DNA from: Curvularia sp. ZM96
Taxonomy: Eukaryota; Ascomycota; Dothideomycetes; Pleosporales; Pleosporaceae
DNA: 64,000 nt
Assembly: GCA_022457065.1 (NCBI GenBank)
Contig: JAJGBQ010000002.1
Coordinates: 4,836,001 to 4,900,000, forward strand
Direction of reading: 5' to 3'
Part shown: piece by piece, positions 24,150 through 34,738 of the stretch
How positions within the stretch are numbered: the stretch's first letter is position 1
How the letters are laid out: each line of letters opens with the position of its first letter
Position numbers and translations under genes: made by a program
Notes under the pieces: generated by a model
What the model saw: only the letters and a program-made list of their open reading frames with translations
Databases searched by the model: none
What the model was told of the DNA's origin: nothing

Positions 24150-24835
24150 CCAGCTGCATAACAAAGTGTTTGGAACTTCTAATACGATCTATCTCAGATG
24201 TATGATCTGTATTCTATATTGATACTTAGTTTGGTAACGCCTATCTAAAAACCTACAATATCTCAACACATCATACCATTCATTCGATCAGCAAAGAGAC
24301 ATGCCTTGAAGAAAACGTAGCGTAAAGGCCAAGGGACCATACCCTCTTACAACTCTCTCATTACAGTACTTCTTTTCAGCTCACATAAGATGTTTGAGCA
24401 TTGCCGTTGATCTCTGCCTGATTTTAGTGACCGTGGATGCACAGACAAGTGTGGCTAAACGCCATCGCCCACTCTCCGAGCGCTAGTTCGGTTGCGGTGC
24501 CCTTCCCCGGATCTGATTGACGCGTGGGTCCTACCCCGCAAACTTACCCCAGGAAAACGCCCAGTCCTGAGGCACATATCAACAACCAAGGAATACGGAA
24601 TGTGGAGTTTGATCGGTTAGGTATGAAGCACGAACGTTCCGACATCCGTCGGTGGCGGTGGGAACAGGCTTGGGAGATAGGGAGTGTTTAAGAAACGGTT
24701 TTCCGAATAGATTGATGCCTCAGACCGGCGGCGACATTGTCAAGCTCTCCTAGAATTGGGCGAGCGGGTCATTTCCTCTATTATAAAATTTTTTGATTTC
24801 TCCCCAAGGTTTCTCTATATCGGCTTGTTTCAACA
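24150..24835. other. intergenic, upstream of MFS transporter
   Basis: 686 bases with no supportable gene; promoter of the MFS gene at its right end. Confidence 0.4.
24782..24788 (+). promoter_or_regulatory. TATA-like box of the MFS gene
   Basis: TATAAAA lies 54 bases before the ATG at 24836, a sensible place for a core promoter with a short leader. Motif match only. Confidence 0.3.
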
Positions 24836-26761
24836 ATGGCAGAAATCACCAAGGACGCGAAGCCCTCAGAGGTGCAAGTAGAGAGATTCGAGTACCTCTC
24901 GAGTGACGAGGAAAGCAAAGATGGACTTCAAAAGCTTCAAACGATGGGCACGGTGACTATCACCGATGACGCGGACATTTACCTCGTACCAGCACCCAGT
25001 GCTGATCCGAGAGGTAATTCAACATACCCTCTTCATGAATCGCAGGTTCCTAACTCTTCTTCCAGACCCTCTCAACTTACCCAAATGGAGGAAGATTGTC
25101 TTCATTGCTCTTGTTTCGATATGTAAGACTGCCTCCGTCTCTGTGTAATCCAAAAATTGACCGCGACTGTAGTCTCCGCCCTTGGTCTCTCGATGGTGTC
25201 TGGCTTTGGTGGTCTTCTAGGATTCTACATCCCAGAATATGCAGCGCATGGTGCCGATTACGCTGATATCACCGCTCTCATGACGTATCCATCTATGTTC
25301 ATGGGTGTGGGCTGTCTTTTAACCACGCCGCTGGCTTTAGCGATAGGCAGACGGCCTGTATACCTTGCATCATTAGTTGTTCTTGTACTCGGGGCTCTCT
25401 TGGCCGCACAAGCAAAGGACTATAATTTCCATCTCGGTGCAAGAATGATATTGGGTCTCGCTACTGGTCAAAGTGAGGCCTTGGTACCTTTGATGATCCA
25501 GGTTAGACAAAAACACGGTTACTCAAAAGCTGTCAGCTAATGCCAATTTGCAGGAAATTCACTTTATGCATGAGCGCAGTACATTTCTCATGTGGCAATC
25601 CGCGATACAGACGGTACTTTCAGCTGCTCTCACTATCGCTGCATCACCCTTGGCTGGAGCAATCGGCCCTGCGAATTGGTACCGATTGGGCGCAGGTCTT
25701 TCAGCTGTAACTCTTATTGTTTCAATATTCCTGGTCCCAGAGAGTCGTTATCCTCGGTCTCTCGCCTCCTATGGACAGTCAACGGATATCGACGGCGTAG
25801 AACCAGAACAAACGATAGAAACACCAGTGAAGCTATCAGAGCGACCGGCGCTAGATTTCACAAAATACCAACCACGAACACTCAGGTCAGACGTGCGCTT
25901 GTTCGTTGGAGACTTCGACTGGTCTGAAGGCTGGTACAGCTTTGTCGTAAGTATAGCTGATCATTCCTGCTCCACTTAACTTTAGGGAAGACTAATCGTT
26001 TGATAGCACACATTCCAAATTCTTTTTTTCCCTAATGTATTGTGGGCATTCTGTCTCAACGGCTTGACGATGTGAGTGCTGCATTGATCCTTTCACAGGA
26101 TTTTTCACATAGCTAACGGTATTGCAGTGGTATAAATATCGCCATCGGAACAACATATGGCAACATTGTGACCCACGCTCCTTACAATTGGGGAAATGAT
26201 GCCGCATCCTATGTGAATGCTGGGCAAGTGGCAGTCGCATTCATCGCTCTTCCTCTTCTTGGAAACGGCTCTGACAAGGTTATCAAATGGCGAGCCAAGC
26301 GTCATGGTGGTCTGCATGAGCCTGAGAACCGCCTTCTTATACTCTGGATCCCAGTTTTGGTAGGCATCCTCTCTGCTACATTGTATGGACAGGCTGGTCA
26401 GCATCCCGAGAAGTACCATTGGTTCGTCATTGTTTTCGCCAATGCGGGTTACTACTTTTGCTTCGTCGGAGCCAACATCTCTGCGATCACATACCTACTC
26501 GATTCTTACCCTGCGCGGGCTGGACCCGTACTTGTCGTCATTACAGCTTTCCGTGGATTTGTTTCCTTTGGCACCAGCTATGGCGTAGCTAAGTTCATTG
26601 AGACTGCCGGATATGATGGATCTTTCGGTACTTATGCAGGACTCACGGCACTTTTTGGCTGTCTTGGAATCCCTATCTTCATTTTTGGCAAGCGTATCAG
26701 GGCCTATACGGGCCGATGGGCAACGGCAAAGCGACCAGGACTCCCTTCCATGTCTCGTTGA
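24836..26761 (+). CDS. MFS transporter, fungal DHA1-like (12 TM)
   Basis: Exons 24836-25013, 25066-25122, 25173-25501, 25554-25946, 26007-26071 and 26128-26761 join in frame to 551 residues. After a polar N-terminus of about 60 residues comes DPLNLPKWRK, the block that precedes helix 1 in many fungal 12-TM transporters. Motif A lies in LALAIGRRPVYL; other helices include MVSGFGGLLGFYIPEY, WQSAIQTVLSAALTIAASPLAG and NAGYYFCFVGANISAITYLL. A central hydrophilic loop separates the two halves. Two very short exons (57 and 65 bases) are needed to maintain the fold. Neighbours are the CocE-like hydrolase and the second PhyH-like gene, so uptake or export of their substrate is plausible (inference). 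Confidence 0.9.
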
Positions 26762-27392
26762 GTCGATATCTGCTCCAACTCACGAACAGCTTGCTCGTGT
26801 TTCACACGTCTCTGAGCACTTTGACATCCAGAAATTATCCTAGGGATGACCAAAGTGTATGACAACTAAACGTGTGTACTCGTAGTTTGTTAGTGAAAGC
26901 CGCGCGCAACATTAATACTTGGTACTGGTCTGACGTAATATCATGATTCTGCGAGATTTGAACATTTACTTCGCTTGTGATACTCTTTCATGTGCAGCGG
27001 CAAATGATATATACATGGTGATAGGCATTTTTCTAGTCCGCTAGATACAGGAGGACGTAGGAATGTACCATATAGACAATCAATCTGAGAAAGGACTCAA
27101 GAGTGTCGTGAGGGAGACTTCAGTGCTTCGTTTATCTTCCAAAAGTTTCTTATGCTGCAAGGAGTTGTACATTGGCTTTGAATGTTTCATATGACATCCA
27201 GTCTTGAAAGTCTGACATGTTTGAATTAGCGAACAAAGGCCAATACTACATTCTCCAAAGCTTACATGATGGTCAGGGGCAACTACCTTTAATTTGGATA
27301 CAGGCGACGTGATTGCGGAAACGATACTTGAGTCATTACATCTAAAGTAAACTATATAGATAGAGTCTTGGCTTGCGCAGCCGCGGCGTGGT
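26762..27392. other. convergent intergenic, nothing recognised
   Basis: 631 bases between the 3' ends of the MFS and PhyH-B genes. No gene or repeat seen. Confidence 0.4.
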
Positions 27393-28574
27393 CTAAGCCT
27401 TTATGTACGGAATTCCAGTTAACTTGAATGTACGCTCATCCAACACTGGCTTGTTTACAGGCTCAAAGCGGTTATGCGGGTCATCCTTGCCGTCACGCTT
27501 TGCAACATTGGACCCAGTGTGTCTAGCGTTGGGCCAGTGTGTGGTGCCAACAAATCGCTCGAAAGCGTCTTTCTTACGAATCAAATCTTCCTGGGTTGCG
27601 TGGCTCACGGGCATGTAGCAAGTGTATACAGCGAATCTGGGTTGGTTTGTGATCGAAGCAAGGTTATAATGAGGAGTACGAGAGTCCCTTTCCTCTAGTA
27701 AGTACCTTGACGGAGCAGATGATAGCCAAAAGGAGGTGCACTTACCAAAGCAATAGATCACCAGGCTCGGCGCATACCTTGACCCATTTCAAGCCCTTGT
27801 TCTCAAGCCACTTCATGCCGTTCTCTGTGAAGCCATACCACTCCGGAGTCCAAGCTGGTATACGCGGCTCATCGGCCATGTCTTTGTGGAACTCATCAGA
27901 CAGAAGGTGGCCACCAGGGCACACTATAAGGCCACCATCATCTGGGCCGTTGGGCAGCAGGTTGACCAGGCCTTGCATACATCTGAACCCTGGCTTTGCG
28001 GGGTCCTGATCTTGATGAGGCCATGGCTTGTTGGGTTCGATGTCGGTCCGACTAGTGCCATGATTAGCTTGTAAAGGTAAACAGTGAGACATGACACTAA
28101 CTTGGGGAATGTGAAGTTGATGGCGTCGAATGATACAATGAGGTCCTTGTCGTTGTATATCTTTTCAAAAGCGCCTACGACACCTGGCTCACCCCGTACA
28201 GCCCAGGCGAAGTCTTCATGCGTTACAGCATAATTGAGGCACATGCCCTTTTCATTGATGGTGGGGAGTCGATCCTTGTGAACGGTAGAAAGATCATTTC
28301 GGTCAAATCCCAGGTTGCTATTGAACAAAGTCAATTGTATGCATGGCTCCTCGTGGGCGGCCGTGACCTACAAGCCTTCCAACCATGTGTACATCTTCTC
28401 GGCATACGCATCAGCTCTTTCCCTTGGGATTGCTCCTTTTACAACGGCGTATCCATCGCGAGCAAGATCATCTCTCCAGTCACCGTAATTGGTTTCCGAT
28501 CCATCAATCTTCATGGGGCCCTTGCCGGCAACCTTGAGAGTCACTGGGGCGGTTTGTGTAGTCGTCTGAATCAT
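27393..28574 (-). CDS. phytanoyl-CoA dioxygenase (PhyH) family oxygenase, copy B
   Basis: Second Fe(II)/2-oxoglutarate oxygenase of the cluster. Exons 28574-28372, 28317-28102, 28051-27746 and 27687-27393 give 339 residues. Splices restore TWLEGFNLGFDRND and LLLWDSRTPHYN, parallel to copy A. The iron site H-x-D is WPHQDQD, with the distal His in RTPHY. Blocks shared with A: YGDWRDDLARDGYAVVKGAI, RCMQGLVNLLPNGPDDGGLI and VGTTHWPNARH. Copy B has four exons, A has two; the A intron and the third B intron fall within a few codons of each other, supporting common ancestry. The C-terminus ends KLTGIPYIKA, compare KLAGVKAY in A. Divergent from the dual-finger regulator. Substrate unknown. Confidence 0.92.
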
Positions 28575-29297
28575 GTTGTGCTTGGAGCGATAAAACCTAA
28601 GGTAGGACTTCGTTCAAACAAAGGGTGGGAGGAGTGAATGTTCCGGTGTTGAACTGATATAGCCGGTTCCAACTGCCGATCAGACAGTCACAGTAGCATC
28701 TAGACATAGTCTGTATGGTTTCTTATGTGTCCCGAGAGTTCGCCCACATATTCCGGTAGTGGAGGCCTGAGCGCATGCCAGGTAGCGGGGGCTTCTGTGG
28801 TTTTCTCTGGCCATTGTTTCATCACGGCAGGTGGAGGCGTACTGCCCATTCCGCTGTCGGTTTGAATTTCCCTTGGTGCTTGTCTGCCTCAACTGGTGCT
28901 TTGTAAGCGCGATATACCTCGCGACAAGAGGGGCATGGTTAAGTATTTTAGGGGAGCGGCAGCAGCAATCGACTATTGCGACTAAACCAGCGGTGATAGT
29001 AGGTACCTATCCGAAGGACACGTACTCGGCGGATGACGACCCAAAACATAGCAGCTAGGAAACCGAGGTATATTGGCCGCCACATGCCGCCCGCAGGATG
29101 CAGGCTTCGTAATTCGGGATGGTGCTGAACTGACATCCGATGGTGATGCGGGGAAAAACGGGGCCTAGAAGCCAAGGAGGGCACCGCCCACATGTCCCGC
29201 AAGCGCCCCAAGAAAGCCGGCATGCAGGGTCCAACTACCCCAGGTTTCTTCTTCCACATGTTCCGCGCTGCCATGCTACTTGTTACCCTCGCTCCAA
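28575..29297. promoter_or_regulatory. divergent intergenic region, PhyH-B / dual-finger regulator
   Basis: 723 bases between divergent starts. Open frames here are short and compositionally poor. Likely both promoters; no motif assigned. Confidence 0.4.
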
Positions 29298-32053
29298 ATG
29301 TCCGCAGAAACCGGCCATGCAACTGTCAGGCCATCTAAGCGCGCTCGAGCATCATCCAATGCCGACAGCCTGGTTTCTCTGCAGTGCCAGGTCTGTCGCC
29401 GAACTTACGATCGCCTTGACCACTTGAACCGACACTTGGACTCGCGTGCGTAAGCATCGGACCGTCCACCCCAGGCCACGGCTAACAACCACTGTACCAG
29501 ACCGGAATGAACGCTCGTTTCGTTGCCCCGAATGCCCTGCAGCATTCAATCGCAGAGACCTGCTTCTCCGCCACCAATCCACGCATGCCAAAAATGCTGC
29601 TCAAGGCCAAGTAAGCCTTAGTCGCCCCGCCGAGAGGGCTACCAAAGCGTGCAACGCCTGTGTCATCTCAAAGGTCAAATGTGACAACTACAGGCCTTGT
29701 CAGAGATGTTTGAAGAAGAGAGTACCATGTACGACGCGAACGCCCAATGGGCACAACGCTCCTGCTGCAGCTTGCAGCCCGCCCGCTGAACAGACAGCAG
29801 AGCGGCCGCCGTCGGCCAGCCATGAAGAGCCACCAGCAGACTTGATGTACCCTGTTGATGCATTCATGGCAGCCACAGCCACCCGTCAGCCCATGTCCGA
29901 CATTTACCAAGAAGCTTTTCATCAGCCAAATGCACTGTCCAGCTTTTTTGAGCAAATCATGGTCACCCAGTCGGATTTCCTTGCATCCGATTACCTGCAG
30001 CCGCCCGCCGATCTCACTACCTGGCTTCCAGAAACAGACTGGCTTGGGGAAGTGGATCTGTTTGGCGCTGATTTTGTGCCCGCCATCGACGAGACGTTCA
30101 ACATGCCATCCTTGGACGCCGGCTGCATCGGTACAACAACTACACCAGGCGGCACCATCATCAATGACGCTCGAGCAACCGACAGTGATGATGCAGTAAG
30201 GCGGCGGCATGCCGTTTTCAAGCAGTCACCATGGTTCTGGCTACCAGAGCGCAATCAGAATGCTTTTAGTGAGCAAGAGGGCATCACGCTCGATGAGCGA
30301 CAAGTCGACCTCGCTCTCTCTCCGCACCAACCTCATGCATCCAACGTTGTAATTCCTGGTCAATTGTCGCAACAAAGTCGCGACCAGATTCTCCAGCTTG
30401 TCTTGAAGACCGCGCCCAATGATGTAACAGTATCGTCCTTCCCATCAGCTGACTGTCTTGACAAGCTTGTCAAAGTTGGCATAGCAAAACGAACTGAAGT
30501 AGATGCTTGGATACACCCATATACGTTCAAGGCCGATGCTGCCAGACCAGAATTTTTAACAGCGCTTGTGGTAGCCGGATGCATATGCTTTGGTATCCCA
30601 TCAGTAAACAAGACTGGACTCGTTCTCCAGGAAATTGTCAGAGTATCGTTGAGAGAGCTTGCCGAGCGTGATAATGGTGTCATGCGAGAGCTCCAGTATT
30701 TGCAGGCTTCCATGCTTTGGTTAGACATAGGCGCATTCTGTGGATTTCGACGCAAAATGGAAATTGCCGAGAGCTCCTTACAAGTCCTCGTCACGTCACT
30801 GCGCCGTGCAGGCAGATTCGATGACGTTCGGTATCCCAATATCGTACCTGCACCAGACAGTGAACCCGAGGCATTGAACGAGAAATGGCATCAATGGATT
30901 GAGCTAGAATCGTACAAGAGACTAGTCTACCATCTTTTTGAACACGACATCTACATGACAATGATTAACCAACGCCAACCGCTACTTTCTTATGCAGAGC
31001 TTGCTCTGCCGTTGCCAGCTTCAGAATCATTATGGCTTGCACCATCAGCCGCAATCTGGAAGGAACGCATGTTAGCTACACCAACTCCCAGCTCTCGTCC
31101 CTCCATGCGATCGATCCTCCAGGAGTCAGGGTCGATATCCTGTTTGCATGCTAGCTTTGACGCGCGCGTTGCACGCTCAGCATACATGCATGGACTAGCT
31201 TCGCAAGTCTGGGAGCATCGTCAACAAACTGTGCTCCTTCACGACATGAGTGACCCTTCCTCACAGCTATGGTCTCGATCCCGCCAACAGAAGTTGCACG
31301 AATGTCTTCGTAACATATACATAGTTCTTGACAGCTCCTCTGCTCTTGTATGCGTGCTCCAACAGTTCTTGCAGATGTATCTGCATGCAGACTTGGACAC
31401 CATCAGCCGTTTTGCAGGGCGATGCGGAGAAGAAGCTGCGCACCGCGCATATATCGTATTGCAGCCGTGGAGTAAGTCCAGGGACGCTCGTACAGCAGTA
31501 GGTATGTACTCTCAATTTCCTATCCAAATTAGCATTGAATGGCCCAGTTAACCACTTGACAGCGCATGCTGGCCAGGTTTTACATGCTGCACGCGCGATA
31601 CCTCACTACCAGAATCGGGGCCAAGATTCCTTCATCGTATACCATTCAATCATGGTCCTCTGGACCTATAGCATGTTGATGAGCGACCACGCTCGCAAGA
31701 CAGGACTCAACACTCCCACTCAAGCCAATCCTAGAGGAGCATCTAGTGATCAGATATTGGTCTTCCTAGATGATGCGCGCTCGTCAAATCAGGCTGCCGT
31801 AGATGCCTTCATCGTGATGAGCACCGGCACACCATGTCTCCGAATACCGTCTCCTAGTGCTCAGACACAACTTGGAGAAGGGAACGCATCGACTTCGGAC
31901 ATTTGCAATCTCAAGTATCCATGGCAGGTTATGAAAGCTGGTGTGGCGCTTCTTGATGGAACGCATCCGGATGTAGATAGGGAGACTGGACCTCCATTGC
32001 TTCGTGCGCTTTGTGGCTTGATGGAGGAGCTAGGCGGGCTACGATCATCATAG
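29298..32053 (+). CDS. transcription factor with two C2H2 fingers plus a Zn2Cys6 cluster
   Basis: Exons 29298-29445, 29501-31501 and 31548-32053 give 884 residues. Finger 1 (residues about 30-50) is CQVCRRTYDRLDHLNRHLDSH, completed by intron 1; finger 2 (about 58-78) starts CPECPAAFNRRDLLLRHQ. Both fit CX2CX12HX3H. The Zn2Cys6 cluster at about 100-126 begins CNACVISKVKCDNYRPCQRC and fits CX2CX6CX5CX2CX6C. A Pro/Ala linker and an acidic stretch follow, then a fungal transcription factor domain (LTALVVAGCICFGIPSVNK; WIELESYKRLVYHLFEHDIY). The dual-finger design is a known fungal-specific class. Position next to the two-PhyH cluster suggests it may be the cluster regulator (inference). Confidence 0.9.
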
Positions 32054-33084
32054 CCCCTAATGACACTCTCGTCATACACCTTCTCTCAAGTCACTGCGGA
32101 ATTCAATGCATTGTTTTTAGCGCCCGTGCATGCAGGTTACTTACGACAGTTGCATATCAGCGTTGTCTACTATGAAAGCAGATATCAAACGTTGACTCTT
32201 GTTTCGAGCTCTTTTCTTTTCATATCGTGACGCCACATATACCAGCTATAGTGCCCCCTTACCTGAAGAGGGTACATGTAAGCATGATTAACATACTGGT
32301 CTCAAGCTCTATCTATGTCACTTGAATAGCGACGAAAAGGGTATTTGGGGCGAAGCTTTGCATAAGTCAATATGCTTTCTCACCTGCTGTGCTGTCTTAC
32401 ATGGCACTATTGAAAGCTATCTGTAAGATATTCTCATTGAATTCAGCAAGCATAATGACACTACATGAGCAAAGCCGGGAGCAAACCAGTCACCAGTATT
32501 GCTCTGTGTCTCATTAGCATGTTATATTCACCAACCACGGTCTGCCATTTTGATCTGTTCCCAAACAGATGTCATAAAACACGCTGTAGATCTCACGTAC
32601 TTTTCTTCTTTGGAAGGAATGGAGTTTACATGGGGTAGTGTAGTGGAGTGAAATGGGGTGTCCACAGGAACGACTACTCGATGCAAGATACTGGTGAACT
32701 AGACTTCTGAACAGCTATCAGAATAGCATTCATCTATCACATCTCCAGTATCAATGCCTTAGGTAGGGCGTGTGTGGTTTGGCTCTTCTGTAAGACTCCC
32801 TCTAAAGGGTTATCAGGCCAGCGTCCTTTAAGTAACAGTCTGATATATCCACATATTTGATATGGTTTTTTCCCAAATGCACATTTGATTGATGTTTAGA
32901 ATAGCAAATAGGATCGTATTAAAGATCGTGTAATAGAAGATAAAAAGCAGTGTGTGTCTGGTAGGTGTCCTCCCTTCTCCCACCTAATCTTCCAAACATA
33001 TGTCGTCTGCTGACTTGTCTGATCACTGTCCAGGCGGTTTTCTGACACTGATCCTTCCACCACACTAGGTTTGAGAAAGTGTTT
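32054..33084. other. convergent intergenic, nothing recognised
   Basis: 1.03 kb between the regulator and the small secreted protein, moderately AT-rich. No ORF, repeat or RNA gene I can support. Confidence 0.4.
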
Positions 33085-33768
33085 CTACTTCCTTGACGAA
33101 GGTCGGCCCTGGTACGAAGGGTCTGGCAGGTCCTCTAGGCCTGGCTTCCAGTACGCGCATTGTGGGCGCACAGTAGTGTAGCCCCAGCGCTCACACATTC
33201 CTGCCTGGGGATAAGGGACACACTGTCCGCCAGTTGGGTCATACATGGCGCAAAAGTTGATACTGCGAGACTATTAGTACAGGGAACCGTAGAACGACCA
33301 ATTGTTATCCACTTACGTCGACGGGTTAGGGTTTGCGTTATAGCAGTTTCCAGGGTCCGCTGGCTTTCCGTCTTTGCAGTTCGTGTTGAGCCACAAATAC
33401 ATAGTTTGACCCTTAGACGAGGTGGATTTCTACCTGATGTCAGCACGAGTAACTAACCTAATAGTGGTTATCCCTCAAACTTGACTTGATAAACGTACCA
33501 ACAACTTATCATTAGCTCCGGGATATTTGTCTCCCCAACATTTTTTGGGAAACTCCTCCTTAGTCGCAACTGGAGTTCCAGCGTATCCAGCGTCTCGGAC
33601 ATTGCCGATGTAAAGAGGCATAGTCAAAGAACTGCCATCGGGGCAGCGCCAAGGGTGATTGGACTGCGTGTTTCCCCAAGTCACGCAGCCTCCATTGCCA
33701 CCACAGATTTCCGGGTTCCAGACAGCGAACACCATGGGTAGTAGGGAAGCGAGAAGAGCGGCACGCAT
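33085..33768 (-). CDS. small secreted cysteine-rich protein
   Basis: Exons 33768-33499, 33429-33317 and 33262-33085 give 186 residues. A 15-residue signal peptide (MRAALLASLLPMVFA) is followed by mature VWNPEICGGNGGC. The mature chain has ten cysteines in the order EICGG, GGCVT, RCPDG, KKCWG, TNCKD, GNCYN, FCAMY, QCVPY, MCERW, QCAYW, so five disulfides are possible. Aromatic and glycine content is high and no catalytic motif is seen. I do not recognise the family. Size, export signal and Cys content fit apoplastic effector candidates or cell-surface proteins of plant-associated fungi. The second intron acceptor was chosen because the alternative six bases upstream gives a stop within seven codons. 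Confidence 0.78.
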
Positions 33769-34738
33769 ATTGAGCAGGAGTTGCTGTGGACTGTGATGGT
33801 TGAGGCGTAGAGAGATGGAGCGAAGAACAGCTCAGTTGACCAAATAGATTGAAGAGCGGATGAGGTGCAGCAATGCGGGCAACGCAGTCTTTAAGTAGAT
33901 TTGACCTCAAGACTTTATGCAGTATATCCTGTTCTAGCTTGGTAATATAAAACTTCTCACTATGACATTGGTCCGGGTACTCAGCCTCAAACGGTGTGGC
34001 CAACAGACAGTGTGAAAAGTAAATTAAGAAAAGCTGTCAGCTGTTATGTGGCGTGGATGCGGGGGAGTCGTGGTCATTGACCGAGGCAACAGGTGATGTC
34101 TCGGTGGCTTTTGATAGAGGTCCGGTCTTCTATTCCTCATTAATGGTGTATCACATGAAATAGCACTAAAAGAACATTAGCACCTTCTAATCTTCGTTAC
34201 GGTCTGACCGGGTTACATGGTCGTCGCAAATCTAAATTAAATCACCGAGAGCCGGAAGCAGCAGCAGGTCTTACCTAGAAGGCCCGATGTACGTACTACA
34301 ACTTCCTTGGGGTAGCACGGGCCTACCATAGCGAACTCGTTTATAAGACTGGGCCCAGTTCGTATTGCCTCAACTAATACTATACGCAACTGCAAGCCGG
34401 TTGAGACCCTTCTGGCCTTCGACGCGGAAGTTTAAAAGGGAAGGTTTGAATAATTGCTGTAAGGACCGCTTCATCGCATATCCAACATGTGGTGCATTGA
34501 TTGGATCGAGGTTTACTCATAGCATGCTCAAGAACACAATGCATGCTTGCCACAAGAACCTTTGCTCTGCCCAGCAATCCCATATAGGACAAGTATAAAC
34601 ACATCTTGGCCTTCGTATAGTTTGTAAGCGCTACATGATTCTGCAAACCTGTGCCAAGACTATTTATCATTTCTCCGTAATGTAATAAATTTTTGCCAAG
34701 TCTCCAAGGTGCAGTGAAGCTGACTAATCTGGCGGGTA
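33769..34738. other. intergenic between secreted protein and transposon
   Basis: 970 bases holding the promoter of the secreted protein gene. No gene recognised. Confidence 0.4.

Noticed and set aside
28948..29322. 124-codon frame on the minus strand upstream of the dual-finger regulator
   Set aside because: Low-complexity composition, no family resemblance, overlaps the regulator's first exon in antisense.
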